Shown here piece after piece: positions 25,600-35,513 of a stretch of DNA of 64,000 nucleotides. Both the position numbers and the translations under genes were made by a program. How positions within the stretch are numbered: the stretch's first letter is position 1; each line of letters starts with the position of its first letter. The stretch is taken from the NCBI RefSeq assembly GCF_019565455.1, contig NZ_CP067377.1:3354001-3418000 (forward strand), given 5' to 3'. This stretch comes from Flavobacterium oreochromis. GTDB lineage: Bacteria; Bacteroidota; Bacteroidia; Flavobacteriales; Flavobacteriaceae. The notes under the pieces were generated by a model. It had not been told where the DNA came from and searched no databases. It saw nothing but the letters and a program-made list of their open reading frames with translations.

Positions 25600-26695
25600 T
25601 TATTCTTGTTTTTGCCCCATCATCATTAAATAAGCTTTTAAAAATGAATCTAGATTACCATTCATAACACCATCTACATCACTGGTTTCATACTGAGTCC
25701 TAACATCTTTTATTAATTTATAAGGGTGCATTACATAATTTCTAATTTGAGAGCCCCATTCAATTTTCATTTTACTAGCTTCTATATCAGCTCTTTGTTC
25801 TAATCGCTTTTTTAACTCTATTTCATATAACTGTGAACGCAACATCTGCATCGCTCTTTCTCGGTTATCATGTTGAGATCGTGTTTCAGAACATTGAATT
25901 TGAATCCCTGTTGGCTTATGTAATAATTGAACTTTTGTTTCTACCTTATTAACATTTTGACCTCCTGCCCCACTTGAACGAGCTGTGGTTATTTCTATAT
26001 CAGCAGGGCTAATTTCTATTTCAATAGTATCATCTACTAGAGGGTAAACATAAACTGATGCAAATGAGGTATGACGTTTAGCATTGCTATCAAATGGGGA
26101 AATACGAACTAAACGATGCACTCCATTTTCTCCCTTAAGATAACCAAAAGCAAATTCTCCTTCAAATTCTAAAGTAACGGTTTTAATTCCTGCTACATCT
26201 CCTTCTTGAAAGTTTAATTCTTTGACTTTGTATCCATTTTTTTCTCCCCACATTAGATACATACGCATGAGCATACTCGCCCAATCACAACTTTCTGTTC
26301 CTCCTGCTCCAGCTGTAATCTGTAAAACTGCACTCATTACATCTCCTTCATCTGAAAGCATATTACGGAATTCAATATTTTCTATATGCTCTGTAGTTTG
26401 AAAATAAAGATCATCCAGCTCTTCTTCCGAAAATTCTCCTTCTTTATAAAAATCAAATGCTATTTGAAGCTCATCAGCCAATTCAATGGCTTTATTATAA
26501 TCTTCAACCCATTTCTTTTTTGAGCGTAAATTTCTTACAATAACTTCTGCTTCTTTTGGATTATTCCAAAAATCTGGAGCAAATGTTTTTTCTTCTTCAT
26601 TTGTAATTTCAATTATTTTGGCATCTATGTCAAAGATACCTCCTCAACGCACCTAGGCGTTCTACAATACCTTTAATTTGATCGGCATTTGTCAT
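25600..26695 (-). CDS. prfB: Peptide chain release factor 2, with programmed +1 frameshift
   Basis: RF2 releases peptides at UGA and UAA. ATG 26695 starts a 21-codon segment ([21 protein letters not shown]) that ends at an in-frame TGA (26632-26630). A +1 shift there continues with [17 protein letters not shown] and on through the body, for about 364 residues in total, the normal RF2 length. The stop-recognition motif SPF ([15 protein letters not shown]) and the hydrolysis motif GGQ ([14 protein letters not shown]) are present. The broken frame is thus functional autoregulation and not an error. A simple reading from the internal ATG at 26481 would lose the N-terminal domain. Confidence 0.95.
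26629..26644 (-). promoter_or_regulatory. RF2 programmed frameshift site
   Basis: Minus-strand AGGAGG TAT CTT TGA C, from 26644 down to 26629: a Shine-Dalgarno-like hexamer three bases before the slippery CTT and the in-frame TGA. It differs from the E. coli site (AGGGGG TAT CTT TGA C) at one base. Low RF2 leads to a pause at UGA and a +1 shift. Confidence 0.95.
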
Positions 26696-26739
26696 AATAA
26701 ATTTCTATTTTTGGAGTTTTTAAAAAAAAATTAAAATAC

Positions 26740-26747
26740 TATTTTTG
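26740..26747 (+). promoter_or_regulatory. Putative -7 promoter element of the threonine aldolase gene
   Basis: TATTTTTG matches TAnnTTTG about 70 bases before ATG 26820. TTTG at 26710-26713 could be the -33 element, though the 26-base spacer is long. Confidence 0.4.
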
Positions 26748-26819
26748 TATTTACTTGGAACATCATCTGTAAATATACAGAGTTCTTTCCTAAGCAAAAG
26801 TACCAATCCTTTTATAATT

Positions 26820-27845
26820 ATGGAAATAAATTTGGTAAGTGATACCGTTACAAAGCCTACACAAGAAATGCTACATGCTATGTACAATGCAAAAGTAGGT
26901 GATGATGTATATAAACAAGATCCAACAGTTAATGCTCTAGAAAATAAAGTTGCCAATTTATTTGGTATGGAAGCTGCATTATTTTTTCCATCTGGTACTA
27001 TGGCAAATCAAACAGCCTTGAAATTAAATACACAACCAGGAGATGAAATTATTTGTGATCGCTGGTCTCATATTTATTTATATGAAGCAGGTGGAACCGC
27101 TTTTAATAGTGGTTGTTCATTAAATTTAATTGAAGGACAACGAGGCATGATACATGCAGATCAAGTACGGAAAGCAATTAACGATCCTGAATTTTATCAT
27201 GCCCCTAAAACAAGCCTAGTTAGCATAGAAAATACTACAAATAAAGGAGGTGGAGCTTGTTATGATGTTCAAACCTTGAAAGAAATAAAACAAGTTTGTA
27301 TTCAAAACAATCTGAAATATCACTTAGATGGTGCTCGTATTTGGAATGCTTTAGTTGCTAAAGGACAATCTCCTAGACAATTTGGAGAATTATTTGACAC
27401 CATATCTGTATGCCTCTCAAAAGGATTAGGAGCTCCTATAGGATCTTTATTAATTTCAGATGAGAGAACGATAAAAAGGGCTCTTCGAATTCGTAAAATA
27501 TTTGGTGGTGGTATGCGTCAATCAGGCTATTTAGCAGCTGCTGGTATTTATGCTTTAGACAATCACTTTGAACGATTAAAAATAGATCATAAAAGAGCGG
27601 AAGAACTTGCAATAATGCTTAAGCAATTACCTTGGGTAGCCTCTGTAGAGCCTGTAGAAACAAATATTGTCATCTTTTCTATTCAACCTTATTTAGATGA
27701 AAAAATGATACTTGAAAAACTTAAAAGTAGAGCTATACACATCAGTTCAATGGGACAAGGAAAATTGCGTATGGTAACACATTTAGATTACCGTCAAGTA
27801 ATGCACGAATACGTTTTAGACATACTCCCAAAAGTCCCTATGTGA
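26820..27845 (+). CDS. ltaE: Low-specificity L-threonine aldolase
   Basis: A 341-residue fold-type I PLP enzyme that splits threonine or allo-threonine into glycine and acetaldehyde. [18 protein letters not shown] is the family N-terminus (LxSDTxTxPT), so ATG 26820 is the start and not ATG 26745. [38 protein letters not shown], the PLP-lysine motif [14 protein letters not shown], and [18 protein letters not shown] are all present. It is transcribed away from prfB; the two may share a promoter region. Intact, with no frameshift. Confidence 0.94.
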   Translation: MEINLVSDTVTKPTQEMLHAMYNAKVGDDVYKQDPTVNALENKVANLFGMEAALFFPSGTMANQTALKLNTQPGDEIICDRWSHIYLYEAGGTAFNSGCSLNLIEGQRGMIHADQVRKAINDPEFYHAPKTSLVSIENTTNKGGGACYDVQTLKEIKQVCIQNNLKYHLDGARIWNALVAKGQSPRQFGELFDTISVCLSKGLGAPIGSLLISDERTIKRALRIRKIFGGGMRQSGYLAAAGIYALDNHFERLKIDHKRAEELAIMLKQLPWVASVEPVETNIVIFSIQPYLDEKMILEKLKSRAIHISSMGQGKLRMVTHLDYRQVMHEYVLDILPKVPM

Positions 27846-27846
27846 A

Positions 27847-28865
27847 TTAATTATATTTTAATTGTGTTTGATTTCTGATTAATTTATAAAAGAAAGTTTC
27901 TACTTTTGTATAAAATAATATTGATATTAAATTTATGATTACAAAAATGGTCCAGTAACCAAAATATTTATGAAAGAAATCATATAAAATTCCCAAATGA
28001 ATTAAATAAAAAGCATAAGAACTTTTACCTAAAATTTGGATTATTTGAGTTGATAAAAATTTACTAATAATCGTTTTTTCTCTAATTAACCCTATAAAAA
28101 GAGGTGTAAAACAAAATAATGGAAAAAAATCGTATTTATAATTTTTCCTACCAAAAGATCATTCCCATATAATCCAGCTGTTGGCTTTAAATATACTAAC
28201 CAAAAAATACCTAAGAAAGTAAATAAAGTCCCAATATAAGTCATATTTTTAGACTGTTTTTCTTTATTCCTTTTTATAAATGATGCTAGATGTATCCCTG
28301 AAAAAAATTCAAAACATCTACCAAAAAAGGTAAAATCTAGCATAAAAGTAATATCATTTCTATAAAAAATTAGTCCTAATAAAATACTAATAATAGGTAA
28401 GAAATAAACAAAAAAATTTCTTTTCTTAATAAGAAAAAAGGAGCTAATAAATAAAAAAATTCTTCTACAGTTAACGACCAACTTTGAGCTATACCTGTAA
28501 ATTTTAAGTTATTAAAAAAACCTTTTATAAAAGTTATGTTTGATAAATATATTTCAGCATTAAATACATTAGTTTTATAAGATGTATACAAAAAAGTAAG
28601 AGTAGTCAGAATAAAAAAACTAGGATAAATTCTTGCAAATCTATTTATAAAGTATGATTTCCATATTACCTTTTCATCAAAATATCGATTCGCAATCAAA
28701 AATCCGCTTAAAAAAAGAATAATGTCACGCCAACATGTAATTCTGTAAAAAAATCATATATAAATGGTAATGATTTTCTATTTGAAATTGGATTAAAGTG
28801 ATGAAAAAAACCATACTGGCAGCAATAAAGCGTATTCCTGTTAAACTAGGATAATATTCTTTCAT
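27847..28865 (-). CDS. Acyltransferase family 3 membrane protein (several frameshifts)
   Basis: Reconstruction from ATG 28865 gives MKEYYPSLTGIRFIAASMVF, FFTELHVGVTLFFFLSGFLI, SYFINRFARIYPSF, SWSLTVEEFFYLLAPFF, and eventually SYAFYLIHLGILY near the end at 27847. The (P)xLxGIRFIA, SGFLI, NR.ARIYP and SLTVE.(F)YLL motifs define the O-acyltransferase family that acylates surface sugars or lipids, with ten or so membrane spans. Four one-base losses in T/A-runs, near 28800, 28710, 28440 and 28150, break the frame; restoring four bases gives 341 codons. With so many in one gene, either decay or poor consensus is possible. Confidence 0.75.
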
Positions 28866-28980
28866 TAGTCATTTCTATTTCTTTTTTATCTTTCTATAAA
28901 ACACTAATTATTTAAAGTAAAAAGAGGGTATCGAGTTTATTTTAAGATAGCTCCTACATAATTATCAAGATTAAATAATA

Positions 28981-31069
28981 CTATTTTTTTTGATATTGTT
29001 TTAATTTAAGAATTTTAGAAACTGTTTGATAATTCGCAATCGTCTCTTTCTCTAATTGATTATCTAAAACTTTTTTAGGAATTTCATCATACATAATCTG
29101 AAACTCTTTTGGTAAAGCTGATGGTTGCAGAACTAAATCAAATTGTTTCACCTTTTGCTTAGGTGAAATAATTGTAAGTATATTATTTTTTATATAACCA
29201 AGATCTTGATAAGTTGCTATAAAAGCCCTTGGTTTATAACTCAAAGAATAAACATCTTGTCCATAAAACTTACTTGTATAACTAAAACCTAATCTCCCTA
29301 ATAATGTAGGCATAATATCTATTTGTGACATTAAAATTGGATTTATAGTTCCTTTTTTATTAGGCTCAAATATCATAGCAGGTATACGATATTTATCCAT
29401 TGGCAATTCTGTTTTTCCAGCACTTGATGCACAATGGTCTGCAATAATAACAAAAACGGTATTATTATACCAACTTTGCTTTTTTGCTTTATTAAAAAAT
29501 TGGCGCAATGCGTAATCTGTATATTTAACCCCTCCTTCACGCGATTTTGCATCATTTGGAATATCAATTTTACCCGCTGGATAAGTAAAAGGTCTATGAT
29601 TACTTACCGTCATCCAATGATTAAAAAAAGGTTTTCCTGACTTAGCTTCTTCATTCATTACTTGAATTGCTTTTTTAGCCATATCTTCGTCACAAACCCC
29701 CAAACATTTGAAAAGGTTATGTCAGTAGATTTGAATGTTTTCTTATCAACTATTTCATAACCATTTCCTCCAAAAAAATCTTCCATATTATCAAAATAAG
29801 CATCTCCTCCGTATAAATATTTTACGGTATATCCTTTTTCTTTAAAAACACTACCTGTAGAAAATTTATTTTTATTATCTTTTCTTTTTACAATACTTTC
29901 TCCTGGTGATGGAGGAAGACATAAAGTTACGGCTTCTAATCCTCTAATTGTTCTATTTCCAACTGCATATAAATTAGTAAACTGCGTACTCTGAACAGCT
30001 AAACTATCTAAAAAAGGAGTAACATTAAGCTGATTTCCATAACATTTCATAAAATCAGCACTCAAACTTTCAATTGTTATCAATACTACATTTTTCTTTG
30101 TTTCTGGTAATTTAGAGATAATTGTTCTTTGAGACGTTTCTTCTTTCAAATCTCCTAATTGTTCTTTTAATAATGTAAATGCTTCATTTTGGGGAATAGT
30201 CTTATAAAATTTTTGATAATCTAATTCACTATTCATAAATGCTAAATAAAAACGATACAGTCCATTTGCTTGCAATTCATTAACAAAAACATTTGAAGAA
30301 GTTTCTTGTTTAACTAAAATAGGAATTACTAAAACACCAATAAAAGTTAAAAAAATATAAGCTAGAGTTGACTTCAATTTATCTTGAACAGAAGGAAGTT
30401 TATTTAAAAAATTAGAAGATTTTTTCACAATTCTATATGTAAAAAAAACAGTAATCAATCCAACAGCAGTAAACAATGGAACAATAGGATACGATTCCAT
30501 TATATTCTTTATTACTTCATTTGTATAAACTAAGTAATCAACAGCTATAAAATTATAACGGACACCAAATTCATTCCAAAAAAGAATTCACTAATGGTAT
30601 TTTGCACTATGATAAGAACCACAATGAAAACCGTTATTGAAAATAAAATAGTACGTATTAGGGTTCTATGCTTAGGAAGAAAAAGCATTAACCCAAAGAA
30701 TAAAGTCTTAAGGGCAATAAAAGTTATACCTATTTCAGGTAAAACACCTCCGTATTCGTTTAAAATTGTGTTACCAAAACTTACATAAAATAAAAGGACA
30801 CAAAAGGATCCAAAAAGAATGTATCCCCAAGGTTTTTTATATTTATCATTAGATAAAAATAATAAATACAGCCATAGTAAGCCCGAAGCAATAGTAAAAA
30901 CAAAAAAATCAGAAATTAATCCTGTTAGAAAAATTTTCCCTAATTCTTTCCAAGTAAAACTAGTAGAAGTAATAGGATGAAATAAGAGTATAATTCTTAA
31001 AATAAAGTTACTAAGTAAAAATAGATTTAATAGCTGTTTGTAGGGCGACTTTTTTTCAAAAAAATTCAT
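28981..31069 (-). CDS. LtaS-like sulfatase-fold membrane protein (two frameshifts)
   Basis: The N-terminal part (from ATG 31069) has about five membrane spans. The extracytoplasmic domain resembles lipoteichoic acid synthase and related phosphoglycerol transferases: VVLITIESLSADFMKCYGN (metal site), the nucleophile region AVGNRTIRGLEAV with its Thr, FFNHWMTVSNHRPFTYP, and VFVIIADHCASS with metal-binding Asp-His. Breaks near 30590 and 29700 each need one added base; the corrected gene has 697 codons. In Gram-negatives such enzymes transfer phosphoglycerol or phosphoethanolamine groups to envelope glycans; the substrate here is not known. It precedes the acyltransferase gene on the same strand and the two may work together. 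Confidence 0.8.
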
Positions 31070-31128
31070 TGTTTTTTAAATTTTGGCAAAATTAACTATT
31101 AATTTTGGCATAGTATAAATTTTAGATA

Positions 31129-31611
31129 ATGAATTCTGCACATTTACATTTATTGATCAATCACTTTCCTATTATTGGATTATTTTTTGGTATAATTATT
31201 TTAATTTATGGAATTTTCAAAAGAAATCATTTAGTTTTGAATATTGCTTATATGATTTTAATTTTTTCAATGGTAACCGGAAAATTATCGATGATTACAG
31301 GGGATAAAGCAGAAGATTTTATAGAAAAAATGAATAACTTTTCCAATAACTTAATTGAAATTCATGAAGAAAAGGCAGAAATCTTTATGAAAATTATGTA
31401 TATACTGGGCGTAACATCTATTATAGGATTAATTGCTAACAACAAAAAGCATTCTAAAACACATTTAATAGCAATTTTAATATTAATTACAGGAACAATA
31501 GGAATAATTCTTTCACAACCAGTAGGTACATCTGGTGGAAAAATTCATCATAATGAAATTAATGAAAATCTATCCAATACAAGTAAATCTAAACCGAAAA
31601 TAATGAGGTAA
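31129..31611 (+). CDS. DUF2231-like four-helix membrane protein
   Basis: 160 residues with four membrane helices at about 6-28, 36-56, 85-104 and 109-128. The start, NSAHLHLLINHFPIIGLFFG, has the HxHxLxNHxP pattern seen in DUF2231-type proteins, whose histidines may bind heme or metal. A charged loop (KAEDFIEKMNNF...EIHEEKAEIFMK) separates helices 2 and 3. Function unknown. It lies upstream of and divergent to the LtaS-like gene, with TAATTTTG (31100-31107) as a possible -7 element. Confidence 0.7.
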   Translation: MNSAHLHLLINHFPIIGLFFGIIILIYGIFKRNHLVLNIAYMILIFSMVTGKLSMITGDKAEDFIEKMNNFSNNLIEIHEEKAEIFMKIMYILGVTSIIGLIANNKKHSKTHLIAILILITGTIGIILSQPVGTSGGKIHHNEINENLSNTSKSKPKIMR

Positions 31612-31828
31612 TTTATAAATTGCAACTTGTTTATAATTTTAATTACAAACAAAAGTATCATCTTAAAACTAAATTTTTCAAACAAGGTAACTTATAAAGC
31701 TATCATTATATTTCAAATATAAAAAGCAATTATCTTCAATATTAAAATTGATCCTTTTTCATCACAATTCATTTAGTTTAAAACGTAAACTAAAATATTA
31801 GAACTTAAAAAATAAACTTTTAAAATTC
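31612..31828. other. AT-rich gap, first part
   Basis: Nothing recognised between the DUF2231-like gene and the inverted-repeat element at 31829. Confidence 0.4.
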
Positions 31829-31965
31829 AAAGAGGTTGTCCTAAAAGTAAAAAATCAACACACAGTTTGTCACTCCGACGTAAGGAGGAGTCTTATAATC
31901 AGTACTATGTGATTTCTCCCTTTGGTCGAAGTGACAAGATTTCGGACTTTTTGGAGAGCCTCTTT
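31829..31965. repeat. MITE-like inverted-repeat element, copy 1 (137 bp)
   Basis: The left end AAAGAGGTTGTCCTAAAAGT (31829-31848) and the reverse complement of the right end, AAAGAGGCTCTCCAAAAAGT (31946-31965), match at 17 of 20 positions. The core carries CAGTTTGTCACTCCGACG and GAAGTGACAAGATTT, which can themselves pair. There is no coding capacity. Related elements lie at 48135-48270 and 56090-56222. Confidence 0.75.
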
Positions 31966-32021
31966 ATTTTCAATCTATAGTACAAATAAAAAACAAAAAT
32001 TTGAATTTTTACTCAAAAATG

Positions 32022-32057
32022 AATGAACGTTCATTTATTTTTTTAATTTTACACAGT
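32022..32057 (+). promoter_or_regulatory. Palindromic operator, TetR-type
   Basis: AATGAACGTTCATT (32022-32035) is a perfect 14-base palindrome of the kind bound by TetR/AcrR dimers (TGAAxxxxTTCA). AT-rich TTTAATTTTACAC follows at 32041-32053 and could be the -7 region. It stands 218 bases before the catalase-like gene. No TetR gene is visible in the window. Confidence 0.5.
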
Positions 32058-32252
32058 GAATTTTTCAGTAAACAAAGAAAAAGAAGCAATTAAAACAATA
32101 TAAGTATAAACTTCTTTTGAAGTACTTAATTACTTATACATAATACAATTCAAAAGAATGATTGTACACTATAAAAAATGAAATATTACTTTTTAATAAA
32201 ATTTAAAAAATAATACACTCTGAGATTAATCAAAATATTTTAAATAAAAATA

Positions 32253-33230
32253 ATGAGCGAACAAGAACTAATATTAAATATGCAAACTATTCTCCAAGAA
32301 AAAATGGAGAAAGATTATGCTAAAGGTAAAACTGAAAGAGATGCACATCCTAGATCTTTAGGATTATTAAAAGCTAATTTCAAGATTATAAAAAACTTAC
32401 CAATAGATTTACAAGTAGGCATATTTCAACCTGGTAAAATTTATAAATCTTTTGTAAGAATATCTAATGCTAGTGGAAAAGTACAATCTGATAAAGAAAA
32501 AGATATCAGAGGTTTTGCTATGAAACTTATTGAAATAGAAGGAAAACGTTTTGATACTACTGAAAGTCATACGCAAGATTTTTTAATGATATCTCATCCT
32601 ACAATGCCTCTTGGCACTATAAAACTTTTTAGAGACGCTATATATTATGCAGTAAAATGGAATCCTTTGATTTTAGCAATGAAAATGTTTTTTACTGGTA
32701 ATGGCAAAATTTTGAAAGAACTCAATAATGCTAAAAAAAATCAGACAAGCCCATTAGACTTAACTTATTGGAGTACAACACCCTATATGTATGGAGATAA
32801 ACAAATAAAGTTTAGGATAGTTCCTACCTCCAATACTAAAAGCGAATTACCAAAAGTTCTTAGTGAAAATTATCTAACTGAAAATATGATAACGCATCTT
32901 CAAAAGGATATTGCAACATTTGATTTTTTTATTCAGCCTTTCAGTGATGAAATAAATACTCCTATAGAAAATGCTGGAATTGAATGGAATAGTCCTTTTA
33001 TAAAAGTTGCAGAAATAGAAATTCCTATTCAAAATTTTAATACAGAAGAACGTTTTGATCTTGCTGAACAGTTATCATTTTCCCCATCTAATTCATTAGA
33101 AGCCCATAGACCAATTGGAGGAATAAACCGTGCTAGAATAGAGATTTATAAAGCTTTATCAAAATTTCGTCATGAACGAGATAATAAACCTATAATAGAA
33201 CCGACAATAAATGATCTTAATTTTAAATAA
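32253..33230 (+). CDS. Catalase-family (SrpA/y4iL-like) heme protein
   Basis: A 325-residue catalase-fold protein lacking the long extra domains of classical catalases. The N-terminal stretch HPRSLGLLKANFKI, SFVRISNASGKVQSDKEKDIRGFAMKL (equivalent of the R-F-S...D-x-RGFA motif) and SHTQDFLMISHPTMPL match the family. Near the C-terminus, FSPSNSLEAHRPIGGINRARIEIYKALSKFRHE replaces the usual heme-ligand helix (R...Y). It may act on organic peroxides instead of H2O2, as known for some relatives. It is the first gene of a three-gene set with DoxX and DUF2834 genes 14 and 10 bases apart. Confidence 0.8.
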   Translation: MSEQELILNMQTILQEKMEKDYAKGKTERDAHPRSLGLLKANFKIIKNLPIDLQVGIFQPGKIYKSFVRISNASGKVQSDKEKDIRGFAMKLIEIEGKRFDTTESHTQDFLMISHPTMPLGTIKLFRDAIYYAVKWNPLILAMKMFFTGNGKILKELNNAKKNQTSPLDLTYWSTTPYMYGDKQIKFRIVPTSNTKSELPKVLSENYLTENMITHLQKDIATFDFFIQPFSDEINTPIENAGIEWNSPFIKVAEIEIPIQNFNTEERFDLAEQLSFSPSNSLEAHRPIGGINRARIEIYKALSKFRHERDNKPIIEPTINDLNFK

Positions 33231-33244
33231 TAATTATTCTAACA

Positions 33245-33658
33245 ATGAACAAATTTAAATCAATTAGTTTCATAGTATTACGCTATTTACTTGCGCTATT
33301 TATGATAAATGCTGGTGCTCAACACTTTATTAAACCTGATTTTTATACTCCTTTTGTTCCTGATTTTCTTCCTTTTAAAGGATTTATTATACTCGGATCA
33401 GGGATTATAGAATTAGCTTTAGGTATCTTATTACTTTTAAAGAACAATTTAGCAAAATATGCAGGATTGGGAATTTTTATATTAATGCTAGTCTTTTTAC
33501 CTATACATATTAAAGATGTATTAGTTGAAAATCCTTCTATAGGATCTCATAAATTAGCTATCATACGCTTACCTTTCCAATTTATATTTTTAGCTTGGTC
33601 ATGGGGTATTTGGAACCATTTAAAAAAACAAAACGAAACTTCAGAAAATAAACAATAA
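33245..33658 (+). CDS. DoxX family membrane protein
   Basis: 137 residues with four membrane helices. RYLLALFMINAGAQHFIKPDFYTPFVPDFLP and GSGIIELALGILLLLKN fit DoxX/DUF4267-like proteins (GxxHF..P.FY..IVP..LP). Such proteins often accompany redox or stress enzymes; here a catalase-like protein is encoded 14 bases upstream. A precise function is not known. Confidence 0.8.
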   Translation: MNKFKSISFIVLRYLLALFMINAGAQHFIKPDFYTPFVPDFLPFKGFIILGSGIIELALGILLLLKNNLAKYAGLGIFILMLVFLPIHIKDVLVENPSIGSHKLAIIRLPFQFIFLAWSWGIWNHLKKQNETSENKQ

Positions 33659-33668
33659 AACAAACCGT

Positions 33669-33998
33669 ATGAAAAGAAAACATATCTATTTATTATTAAG
33701 TATCTTGGGAATTTGCTACACTTGGTTTTTTAATATTCAATATTTTCAAACAGCAGTGGATCCTTCTCTTCTAAATTTCTTTAGAGATGCAAAATGTAGT
33801 CTTCCTGCACAATCACTAGAAGCAGATTTAAAGGTAGTAGTTCTAACGTTCTTTGCTTTTTACATTCCTGATGCTATCCGTTTGAAAATTAAATATTGGT
33901 GGACTTTAATTCCTCTCACTTTTTTAATTGCTGTCGCTTTTACATTTCCTTTTTATTTATTTCTAAGAGAATTAGCTCTTGAAAAAGAAAATAATTAA
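33669..33998 (+). CDS. DUF2834 membrane protein
   Basis: 109 residues, about three membrane helices. LLSILGICYTWFFNIQYF, SLLNFFRDAKCSLPAQSLEADLKVV and FAFYIPDAIRLKIKYWW are characteristic of DUF2834 (Y.W..N..F....G.....F......N..A.....D). It is the third gene of the catalase-like operon, starting ten bases after the DoxX stop. Function unknown. Confidence 0.78.
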   Translation: MKRKHIYLLLSILGICYTWFFNIQYFQTAVDPSLLNFFRDAKCSLPAQSLEADLKVVVLTFFAFYIPDAIRLKIKYWWTLIPLTFLIAVAFTFPFYLFLRELALEKENN

Positions 33999-34072
33999 TA
34001 TGTTAAATACAAAAAACATCTTGTTATACTTACTTCAAGATCAAACAAACAAAACGTAACAAACTAATAACT

Positions 34073-34124
34073 GTTGCACAACTATAGAATTATATAAAAA
34101 CATTTTAATTCAGAGTTGTGCAAC
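34073..34124. repeat. Inverted repeat GTTGCACAAC ... GTTGTGCAAC
   Basis: GTTGCACAAC (34073-34082) and GTTGTGCAAC (34115-34124) pair perfectly, and AATT-rich flanks extend the stem imperfectly to about 17 pairs around a loop of roughly 20 bases. It follows the DUF2834 gene and could be its transcript end, or a small repeat element. Confidence 0.5.
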
Positions 34125-34195
34125 TCATTATTTTCATAATACAAAAACTATAATTCTACCTTAGAAACTTATTATTAGCATTTAAAAAATATAAA

Positions 34196-34836
34196 ATGAA
34201 AAAAACTGCTATCATACTTGGAGCCACAGGACTTACTGGAAGTTATTTATTAAAATTATTATTAACAAGTGAAAATTATGAAAAAGTAAAAATATTTACG
34301 CGAAAAAGTACTGGTATAAAACACCCAAAGTTAGATGAAATTACAGGAGATATTCTTCATTTGGAGAAATATTCTAAAGATTTTAAAGCAGATGAAGTTT
34401 TTGTTGTATTGGTACAACTAAAGCTCAAACACCTAATAAAGAAGAATATTTTGCTATTGATTATGGTATACCTGTTAATGCTGCTAAATTATGTGTACAA
34501 AACAACATTTCTACTTTTAGCGTAATTTCCGCCATTGGCGCCAACCCTAATTCATCTGTTTTTTATAGTCGCACTAAAGGTCTAATGGAGCAAACTATTT
34601 TACAGTACAAAATCCCTAACATACTTATTTATAGACCTTCCCTAATTTATGGAGAAAGAAGGGATAAACGTTTTATAGAAAATATTGCTAAATTATTAAT
34701 TAACGGATTACGATTTCTTTTGATAGGTAAAATGAAAAAGTACCGTTCAATTACAGGTCAAGAATTAGCTAAAAATTTATTTTTAGGTACTAAAAAAACA
34801 GGGCATAAAATCATTGAAAGAGATTTTTTTGTATAA
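34196..34836 (+). CDS. NAD(P)-binding Rossmann-fold oxidoreductase (frameshifted)
   Basis: MKKTAIILGATGLTGSYLLK is a GxTGxxG nucleotide-binding start of atypical short-chain reductases (NAD(P)H-binding, YwnB/HTATIP2-like). The frame breaks in a T-run near 34400 inside DEVFCCIGTT. One restored base continues it with KAQTPNKEEYFAIDYGIPVNAA, SVISAIGANPNSSVFYSRTKG (Ser and Y-x-x-x-K) and LIYRPSLIYGERRDKR. The corrected length is 213 residues. The motif set matches putative oxidoreductases that read redox state or reduce quinones; the substrate is not determinable. Confidence 0.8.
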
Positions 34837-34939
34837 TAAATAAAAGAATTCAAAAAAGATATAGTTAAATTATTTTTAAACACTTCCTTGGATAAAGAAC
34901 AAAAAATTACATTTTAACTATATCTTCAAATTCAATAAT

Positions 34940-35458
34940 TTATTTAGCCCTAAAATCACTCAAATTATCTTTCATTTGTTCAATATGTCTTTGGGTATGA
35001 TGAATCATGAAATTTAACCAATCTACAATGGTCATATCTCCTATTTTAGGATGCTTATGAACCCTATTATCTACTAATACTTCACCTTTCTTTAGGGCAA
35101 TTTTAAAAGCTTCTCGTTCGTTAATAAAAACTTCTGTAAGAATAGTCATTTCTTTAAATTCTCCTTTTGGTAAAAGAAATTCAGGGGCTAAAATTTTTTG
35201 CTCTTTTCTTTTATCCATTAAACCTTCTCTTATTTTGTCATTTCCAACAATTTCAGTCTGAGTACTTATTGTAGAAGAAGGTTTCGAAATAATAGAAAAG
35301 ATAATTTGATCAGTTAAATAAACATGCTCTAAAATTTCGGGAATATTCCAATTTTCTTGCTTTTTAAAATTTCGTTCAGCTTCTGTTGTAGTATTTATGA
35401 AATTCAATATTTCATTAGTAGTATAATCCAATTGGAATATAATTTTTTCTAGATCCAT
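34940..35458 (-). CDS. DinB-like four-helix protein
   Basis: 172 residues starting MDLEKIIFQLDYTTNEILNF at ATG 35458; an upstream ATG at 35524 would overlap the panE stop and adds a basic, unlikely extension. Helices with NWNIPEILEHVYLTDQIIF and DWLNFMIHHTQRHIEQMKD give the three histidines (LEHV, IHH, RHI) of DinB-superfamily metal sites. Members serve as thiol-dependent hydrolases or transferases; the reaction is unknown here. It follows panE closely on the same strand. Confidence 0.75.
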   Translation of the reverse strand: MDLEKIIFQLDYTTNEILNFINTTTEAERNFKKQENWNIPEILEHVYLTDQIIFSIISKPSSTISTQTEIVGNDKIREGLMDKRKEQKILAPEFLLPKGEFKEMTILTEVFINEREAFKIALKKGEVLVDNRVHKHPKIGDMTIVDWLNFMIHHTQRHIEQMKDNLSDFRAK

Positions 35459-35513
35459 TTTTATATTTTTAAATTTATTATGATTTTTCCTTTTAAAAAC
35501 TCTTTGTAAATAT

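Noticed and set aside
26481..26695. Frameshift in prfB as a sequencing error
   Set aside because: The AGGAGG-TAT-CTT-TGA-C context is the known programmed site, and the restored protein has normal RF2 length.
32057..32104. Short frame after the palindrome (GTG, NFSVNKEKEAIKTI) as a TetR gene start
   Set aside because: It stops after about 16 codons, and no further helix-turn-helix sequence follows in any frame.
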